A DNA stretch of 64,000 nt from Zeugodacus cucurbitae (taxonomy: Eukaryota; Arthropoda; Insecta; Diptera; Tephritidae): positions 2,642,001 through 2,706,000 of the forward strand of contig NC_071671.1 in the NCBI RefSeq assembly GCF_028554725.1, written 5' to 3'. Every line of letters starts with the position of its first letter. Position 1 is the first letter of the stretch. The notes below the pieces were generated by a model. It saw nothing but the letters and a program-made list of their open reading frames with translations. It did no database searches and had not been told where the DNA came from. The position numbers and the translations under genes are program-made. This document shows, piece after piece, positions 26,901-35,900 of the stretch.

Positions 26901-29900
26901 TTTTTATTAAATGTGTTGCTAACGCTGCCTTTGCTACTCTGCATACAGCCAGGTTGTTGTTGCAAGCATCTACAATTACATGTGCGTCTCCGATTACACA
27001 ACGCTACGTTTCGTTGTGTTTGGCATAAAATTAATTTTTCACCATTACAACGAACGTTGTTGTACCTTGCCAACGTTGTTGTTGGTGGTTGTTGTTGCCT
27101 GTTGAGCTGTGCATAGGCGAAGGTTTAAAGTTTGGTATTTCTATATCGCTGTTGTTGTTGTTATTTTGGTTATTTTCGCGCCCGGCCACGTGTTGCCCGC
27201 ACCGCGTAATGCCGCGCTCTTTCAACGTATTTGATTACCAACCAGTTGCTGCGTTGTTGTTGCTGTTGCTGTTGTTTGTTGAAAAAGCGCAAAATTCAAA
27301 TGTTCATAATAACAATAATTTCTCAAATATTTAATTACATTAAATGCTTAACGCCTCATTTTACACAATTCACCGTTAGTCGGCGCTGCCCACACGCTGA
27401 CACTGCACGCCCGACGCCTCTAGCTCTCCCGGTAGTTTTCCCGTTACGTTTTTGTTATTGTTTTTTTTGTTTTTTGATTTCTGCAGAAAATATCAAATAT
27501 ACCGCGCTGCATGCCAAAGTTTTTAATTATCCTCTCTGGTATTTTTTTGTTTTTCCACAACGTGTTTTGCATATTTCCCCGCTCGGCTGCTCGGATTACG
27601 TGAAAATAGTTCCGCAGAATTAGTTGTAATAACAAACCACATAAAGATTTTAAGTACCGCATAGTTTCACCGTTGCGGCACTTAGGCTTCTATTTGAGGT
27701 TTGTGGTAATACCGTAAAAATGAAATACCTTAAAAATTCCTCCTGTTTACAGTTACTATTTTGCATGAAAAAAACAGAAATTGTAACAACATCGAGCATA
27801 TACCCAGGTATAGCAAACTGTCAGAGAACTTGAACAAAATGTCCATAAACTGCTCTGTAATCATTTACGGTCTAAAACTGAACTTTCCGATCCAGCAATA
27901 TTGAGCCAAATTTTTATATTTTACCACAAACTCGCTCCCAGTACGCTTTGGGCTAGTTAAGGAGTGTCTTAGATCTTTATCAATAGCTTCCAGCTATTTT
28001 GCGATCCGACTAGTGTGGGTACCCGGTCACCGAGGAATCGTTGGTAACTGTATAGCGGACAAGCTTGCAAGGTAGGGTACCCTAGCTACATTGACGTTGG
28101 AATGGGAGCTCATTGGTAGTCCACGGTCCACCTGCGCAAGAGCGCTGGACATGCAGACTACGCATGTCCTCGTCAAACGCTGGTCAACTACCAGTACTTT
28201 TGCAGTGGCGAGGTCCTTTTGGGCCTCCGTGGAGCGTAAGCGGTCTTTTCAACTGTACTTACAGGGCATTGTCCAATGGGTAGCCATGCATTGAGACTTG
28301 GGATCGTGGCAGATCCAAGTTGCCAAAGCTGTATGGAGGAAGGCGAGATGGAATCATCTAAGCATTTCCTTCTACATTGTCCAGCTTTTGCCAGATTGAG
28401 GTTGAAACACCTCGAAAGGCCTTTTTTCGGCGATCATAGCGAATTGGCTAGAATCGATATTAGCCGTCTTAAGAAATTTGTAACGGATTCCAAGCGTTTT
28501 GCTGAATCTTAAAGGTCTTCGATCCGCAGGGAGTTTTATTGGTACCACAAAGGACAGTGCCAGGCTGTCTAAGTGAGATCTTCTATTTTTTTTTTGCAGA
28601 GATCTGCCTACAAACCTAACCTAACCTAACAAGCTCGCCTCTCACCGTAGAAAATACGTTTCCGTGAAATTTCTTACGCCTCAAATCTGGCTACATGTCT
28701 TATATGATATAACATTCCATTTCCTTCAGTATTTAGCTTTTCGCGAGACCTCTACACGATCCACCTTATTCCCAGCATTAAATGAATGGAAAATAGTGTT
28801 CAACTCGAAGAAACAAATATTAATATCACACTTTTGCTTCTTTTATGGCTCCATAATCCTTCACGGTATATATCTGATCTTTCCGACATCTTCCCATCTT
28901 TATTGAGCTCAGCAGATATCTTTTAACGCGGTCTCGCTCTCCCAAGCCTGTATTTCTCTAGATTCATAGTTTATAAATATCTATACTAATATTATAAAGC
29001 TGAAGAGTTTGTTTGTTTGAACGCGCTAATCTCCGAAACTACTGGTTCGAATTGAATAATTCTTTTTGTGTTGGATAGTCCATTTATCGAGGAAGGCTAT
29101 ATGCTATATAGCATCACGCTGCGACCAGGAGCGAAGAAACAGTGGTAAATGTGTAAAAAATTATTAATCTTTGAGGGTTTCCGTTCCTTGCGCTGCGAAA
29201 GCGGTTCAAGATACACAAAGGTTATGTATGAAAGAATTATTTCTCTTTTAGTGATCTAAAAAAAGTCCGTGAGTACCGTTTTTGTGATAACTAATAATTT
29301 CAATAAATTTTTTTTTTTAAATTTATTATTCTAATTTATCTATCAAAAAAAAATTGGAAAACTCGGGAAAGTGGTAACATAGAATTCAGAATTGCAAATG
29401 GACGATGACATCTACAATGAAACATTGGTGTTGATTGAAGATTTGTGTTTGCTTATGAGTGGGTAACTTTTGACTGAAATTCATATGCCAGCGCCAGAAT
29501 CGTACATTGGAATGTGAGCGTGCATACGACAGAATAACTTTGGAACAACAACTTCAAGAAATGTTCCATTATTGAATGAGCAGCAAAAAAGTGCCTATGA
29601 TGAATTGATGAAGACTGTCTATGATGGAAACAGTGGACTATTTGATGCGCTCGGCGGAATCTACGGTCTCAAAATGGAGTTGTGTTGGCTCTCGCATCTA
29701 CTGGAATTGCTGCAACGCTACTAGAAGTCTTTTCAAAACAAATAATTTCACGCAGGGCAACGACTGCCGGGTCAGCTAGTTATATAATATCTCGCTTCCT
29801 TCAGTACCCTCCTTTTCGGGAGACCCCAGGAGTCTCATGTAGATCTCTCTAGAATTCCTCTAACCCTATTTTATTTTCTTTAAATTTCAAAGATATCAGT

Positions 29901-32900
29901 TGGCTTTGGTAAAATCTATTGAATAGGGAGTTAAGTGGCTAAGGGTCCATTAAATATCGCTAGAGGAAGATGGATATATACATATATTGTATACTTTTAA
30001 GGAGCACCAATCTTCCTCTTATCTCCAACTGAACGGTAGACGAAACTTTGCAGAAGAGAAGAGTCTTTTGTGAGATGAAAATTCGCGAAGCACCGAGATG
30101 TAGGTCTTAAGTTGAAACTCTAGACTTATTCAGGGTTCTTCGAGTTATCTAAATCCTTTTTCCAACTGGGTGTGCAAAGAGTGCCGCTTTCTTCGAAAAT
30201 GGAAGTAATTATTCTTCAATAGATATCTCTGAAGCTCTGTCATTAAGCCACTAAGATCAGTCTTAAGCCAATCTAATAAGACTGAACCCAGTTGTAGGAC
30301 CTGTTTCCAATTATAAAGAAACTTGTAAGAAACGTTTTAAGTAGGAATTCAAAAATAGTATTAGATTTTACAACTCGCCTGAGGAATTCAACGAATTATC
30401 TTCGTCATATTTGATTTCAAAAAGTTATAGACTTAATTGCTAATTATTTAACTAAGAAGGCTGTTAGTGTGTCTTCAAAATACAAGCCAAAGTATCACTG
30501 AACATTGATTTAATTAATAACTTAAATTCCCATGAAAACTCAGTTAATATCGCAAACTTGGCAACTTTACACATGTAAACAATGCAAGCAAACACTCGAA
30601 GACTCTGGTGTTGCCCTTGCCGCCCTATAAACACCGCCGGCGCTCGGCAACCAACAGCAGTTATAAAGACAACATTTTGTTGTTGCTTTTGCTGCTGCAT
30701 CGCTGGTGACTACGACAATGACGCTGTTGACGATATGAGATCTCACAGCCGCTCAAATTACAAACCGGCAGATTTTTTACCTTATCCGCTGCTTCTCCTT
30801 TTCCATTTTATTAATTTTAATTTATGTGAGGTTTTTAATTTCTGATTTGTGCGCGTCGCGAAGCGAGCATGAAGGCGATTCGATAGCGCAGCACCGCACA
30901 GCCGATGAGCCGGCGCTGCCATCCCAAATGCCATGCGGACGGGCAAGCAACTTGACTGGCGCGCGGGCTGACTGACTGCTTAGCCACTTGGCTGGCTGTG
31001 GCTGGCGGTTGGCATCGCCCAAAAGGCTGTGCGCCGGTGAGTGCGCGCGTCGAAGTGAAACTGAAACCACTCGATCGCGTAGGAAACGCCGGAGAGCCCA
31101 AGAGCGTGAACCGCGTGGGTATAAGTTTAAGTATGGATGTAGGCCATTGGAAAAGAAGCTGCTGCTGTTGCTGCTGCTGCTGCTAAATTGCGAATGGAGA
31201 CTTAAAAATAAATTAATTTCGTGTGGGGGTTAGGTTTAGTTGATGCTGCTGAATGTGAGACGCTGCCATGCGGCTCTATGTCGCTTTGCAGCAATTATTT
31301 CTGCGGGCTCAAGTAGCCAGGCATTCAATATCCTTTCATGTGGCCAATATTAAATGCTGCATTTTATAAATATCCACAAACATTTGTTGTTGTTGTTTAC
31401 GTAATGTGTATTTTGTTGTGGCAAAGCATTTGTTTTGCTTAATAGCTGATTATTCTAAGCTCCATGCGACATTCTTCGCTTTAGATTTACGACTTTTGAA
31501 ATGTAAGACGCCGTCGATGACTATCTCAGCTTCGATTTGTACGCATCCGCTTCGGTCTTCTCGGGTATTAATTTTCTTCATTTTAATTGCGCATTACTTA
31601 CGCTGCGTTGCTGTGCATACTTTTGTTGAGAACGGGTCTACTAATGGTTCAGCACGAAGTTTTCGCAATTTTTTTGTTTTAGTTATTGATTACCGGTAAT
31701 CATTAATTGATACTCGTGTTATCGGTAATAAAAGTGGGACTAAATCGTTGGTAAAGATCCACAAAGCCAATCCCCACGGCTTGGGTTCGACGGCGATTTC
31801 CGACCGAGATACGTCTTTACCTAGCCGAGATCAACTGAAAGAAGTATTTCGGTCGTAATCTAGCCGATATCAACTTGCGGCAAGCATCATTTGAGTCTTT
31901 TCCTGTCATGAGAAGGAAAGTGGATCCATCTTCTTGTTTGTAATTACAGCAGACAAAGAAAGGGTTATGACAGGCCTCACGTATATCGATTCCTTGATCA
32001 GGACTTGACTGATTTCCATCGTAACCTAGTCGGAATCAACTCGTCATGAATCCTACGAGTATTTGCTTATCACTAGAAAGCCTTGAACAAATAGTTGGAT
32101 CCATTTTCTTGTTGGAATTCTAACTTTGACAAAAAAAAAGGTTATGACAGGCCTCACGTATCTCGATTCTTTGATCAGGACCTATATTTACTGAACAAAG
32201 AAGCTGTACAAATACAGTTTGATGAGTATCATATATAGGATTCAAAATTCCTAAAGAGTTCGTCCGAGAGAAAAAAACTTGAAAACTTCGAAGTGATCGA
32301 AGCTCGAAGATAGGAAGAGAACGGCAAACTGAATTCATTATAAGACTGAGGCAAGTTAGAGATTGGTTTAAGGATCTTAAGATGATATACTAAAGGTTCC
32401 AGTGAACGACCAATTATGATTATATGATTCACCTAAAAAGAACAGGATGAATAAGAGACTGAATCGTTCTTCAGAACATTACTTTTAAAGCATTTCCAAA
32501 GAAAAAACGATCATTGGAGAAATTCTATGTTATGAATTCATGTCACCTCTTTGAATATAACTTTCCCAAGAAAGACGAAATCCTTTTCGTTCACCCTGTA
32601 CTCTTTGGGCTTCTTATCAGAGACTATCGATCGACTATCTATCGATATATATATAGTAATTGGAATTGAGCATTGTACTACCCCGATCCCAGAATACTTG
32701 CTGATGTCATACATATATATTTACAGTTAATGCATGTTGCTTTCAATTTGAAACCCGTTCCGATGAGAAATTTTACCGATTTCTTGCTTTTGTAAATATT
32801 TTTTCGGCTGCGAACCAAGCAAAGGGAACCAAAAGTGTTATTTGATATGTTAAAAGAATGAGCAAATGAGACGCGAAAACGAAATCAACAAAAACCAATT

Positions 32901-35900
32901 GCAATGAATTTCAACTTTGCCAAGCGGTTGTTGTTGTCAATATGATACAATTTCACAAAACAACAACACAAAGATGTGAACCGGCTGCGCGGCAGCATAA
33001 AAAAACAACGAACAACAAATGGATCTTGGCAGCCGTAAGACCGCGCGCTCGCTCTTTGGTAGCGGCCCTGCCACATGTAAACTCGCAAGCGATCGAATTA
33101 GTAATTGAAATTGGATTATTTTCACACTTACTTGCGCCGTTTATCTGCAGCAACACGAACACACACACACAATCGAGTAGAAAAGAGCCGACGTGCGCTG
33201 CGTGTGTCGTGCGCACTTTTTTTCACGCCACCAAACACCGTCCGTCCGGCGTGGAAGTGCGATATCAAATTTGATACTTGGCCTGCACTGGAGCGCATGA
33301 TTGAAGGCATCGGTTGACACACCAACAGCGTGCTGCTGTTTCGGTGCGAAGTACCAGCAGAGTCAGAGCGAAAGACAACAAATAAGCACCAACAAAAACA
33401 ATTGGAATAAAATAAGACTTGGACAATGCTGGCGGGCCGGGCCGGCTGACAAGGTGTTTCATTAAAATATGTATGTGTGTATGTGTGGTGCCTAGCACTG
33501 AAAGCGCCAATGTTGCTGGTGTTGTATCTTGCGATCTGCGGTGCCACCAGTTGCTATTCACCAAAGCAGATGCAAAATTGCGGACACATCAAGGAAATCA
33601 ATACTGAATACCACCAGTCAGCGATAAGAATGTGGATATTAAGCAGAAACCGTAAACGAGGATGTCGCGGATCACAAGTGCGCTAACTGTTGTTACGAGT
33701 GCATAATTCTTCGGTATCGAGTAGTGGAAATGTTGTAATGTGAATGCTGTTGGTGTCACTTGGCAATGAAATGTTGAAATTGACATTCGATACACGGATA
33801 TATACAGACAGATATATATCATATATATATATATGACCACAATCTCATTTACATAAATTAACGCTTACATTCCTTTAATTTGATCCTTTCAGCTTGATTT
33901 TGTGGGTCTTTGCGGTCACAACTGTGTCCATATCTTGAGTTGAAATCGAATTTCGTAATGTGAACTCTTTTAATTTACAAATTTTCGTATATATTTAGTG
34001 TGTAACATTTACATATATTCTTTAAACCACATCTGCAGATTCCAAGATAAAGAAGAAGTTCAGAAAAAACATAAAAAAGTATAAATTTTGAAGGGGGTTA
34101 CCATTCAAGAAAGGTCATCGAATGCGATAAGTCGGAGGTCATGAGGTCAATTCTCTTGAGGTCGGAGAACAAGAAAAAGTCGCTGGCGACTCGCTTCGGG
34201 GAATACAATGGACACGAAAGCGCAACTAAAGCAAATTTGTCGTCATTTTAGAGGGTTTCGAAGCGTTTAATCGAGGGTTTCCCTTGGTATCTACTTTGCA
34301 TGGAGCTTTCGCAAGCCCAAATTCTCCCTTTGATAACTCAAGACTCTCAGATAACCAAATTAAGCGCATTTTACTGCCATTCAAAATCATTTTGTCGAAC
34401 GAATTTTGCTCTGTGTAATTTACCACCATCTTGCGCCTAAAAGCATACTTCGATATATAATAATTTTAGTTAATAAAACTATATTTACCTATAATTCATC
34501 CTAAATTCCATTCAAAAACTGAAGACACTCAAATTCAATAACTCCTCTTTCTGTTTTGTTACAGGAATTCGCCGAGAACACAATGAACGAACTGCTCGGC
34601 TGGTATGGGTTCGATGGCGTGGATCGACTGGACTTGTCGACGAAAACTAGCCGCCTGCTGCAATCCGCGGCGGTGGCACAAGCCAACAATGCCGCACTGA
34701 CTGCTGCCAATAGCAACAACTGTGGCAACAACAACTCCAGCGCCATGAGCCAACAACAACAGCGACATTGCATGGAGAAGCGACGTAGTCGCAGTCGCGC
34801 TGCCACATTGCTGCAATTGCAACAGCAACAGAATGAACATATGCGCAACATGAATAACAACAACAGCAGCAGCAATAACAATGCGAACAACAAAAGCGGC
34901 GGCAGCAGCAGCAGAAAAATGACGCTCAATTGTGGCGGCGGCGGAAATTATCGCACCGGCAACAGAGGTAACGCCAGCGTTTTATGCGGTGTCAGTGGCG
35001 GCGGCGGAGGTGGTTGTGGTGGTGTTGGTGGTGGTGGCGGCGGTGAAAGCACAACATCCGACCATGATACGCGCAGTTCGCGCGAAGAGGATTCAAAGAG
35101 TCCGATTTCAGCGGGCAAAAATACAACTTTGGAGGAGAAAATCGGTGAGTAACGTCAGTGGGGGGTGTGCAAGATGTGGGCGGACTCAACACGAAGTGAT
35201 GATGTGTTTTTGAATGCATTGACTGTTTTGAAACTCGCAATTTCTTGCGGATGAATGTGCGTTAAGTATCAATTACGACGAGGCAAAAAATTCGCACTCA
35301 CCTCTCCCTTAATGAGTGTTACGCTTACCAGAAATTCTAGCAAAGTTTCAATTCTAACGGTGTTTTGTTGGGAACTGAATATGACAGCCGTGTAAGTTTC
35401 TGCGGTAATAATAGGTTCAGACATAGTGGCATAGAGAGAGCTCAATTTGCAGTTGTGGATGGCGGCTTTGAAGCTTGAAAGCACACTGTGGATATTAAAT
35501 CGCTTTTTGGGGAGCTTTTTCGTAAAAGTTTCAAAACTGACCGATGAATTTCTCGGAAATCGATATTCACATAGTTTATTGGTTTATTAGGTATCTCTAT
35601 TGATTCAGCTCTGTTTCTTTCTGATATCAAAAACGTTAGACAACAGATGTCTCTTAACAGTATCGGTTCCATGCTTCCATTTTCTGAACTTTGCAGCCAC
35701 AGACCATTTCGCATTTACCGTTATCCTCGATATCAAGAATTGACCATCCATGACCATGAAAGTTTTAATGAAAGCTTCACAAAAGCTTTAATGAAAGCTT
35801 CAAAAAGCTCAGTACTACACTAATAAAGCCAAATCAATACATCCATTTCTACCCATCCGTTATCAAATTCCAAAATGAGTATCTGAACATGAAGAAAGCT

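Noticed and set aside
34501..34929. 142-codon leucine-rich minus-strand frame
   Set aside because: Complement of the CAA/CAG/AAC repeats of Sobp exon 2.
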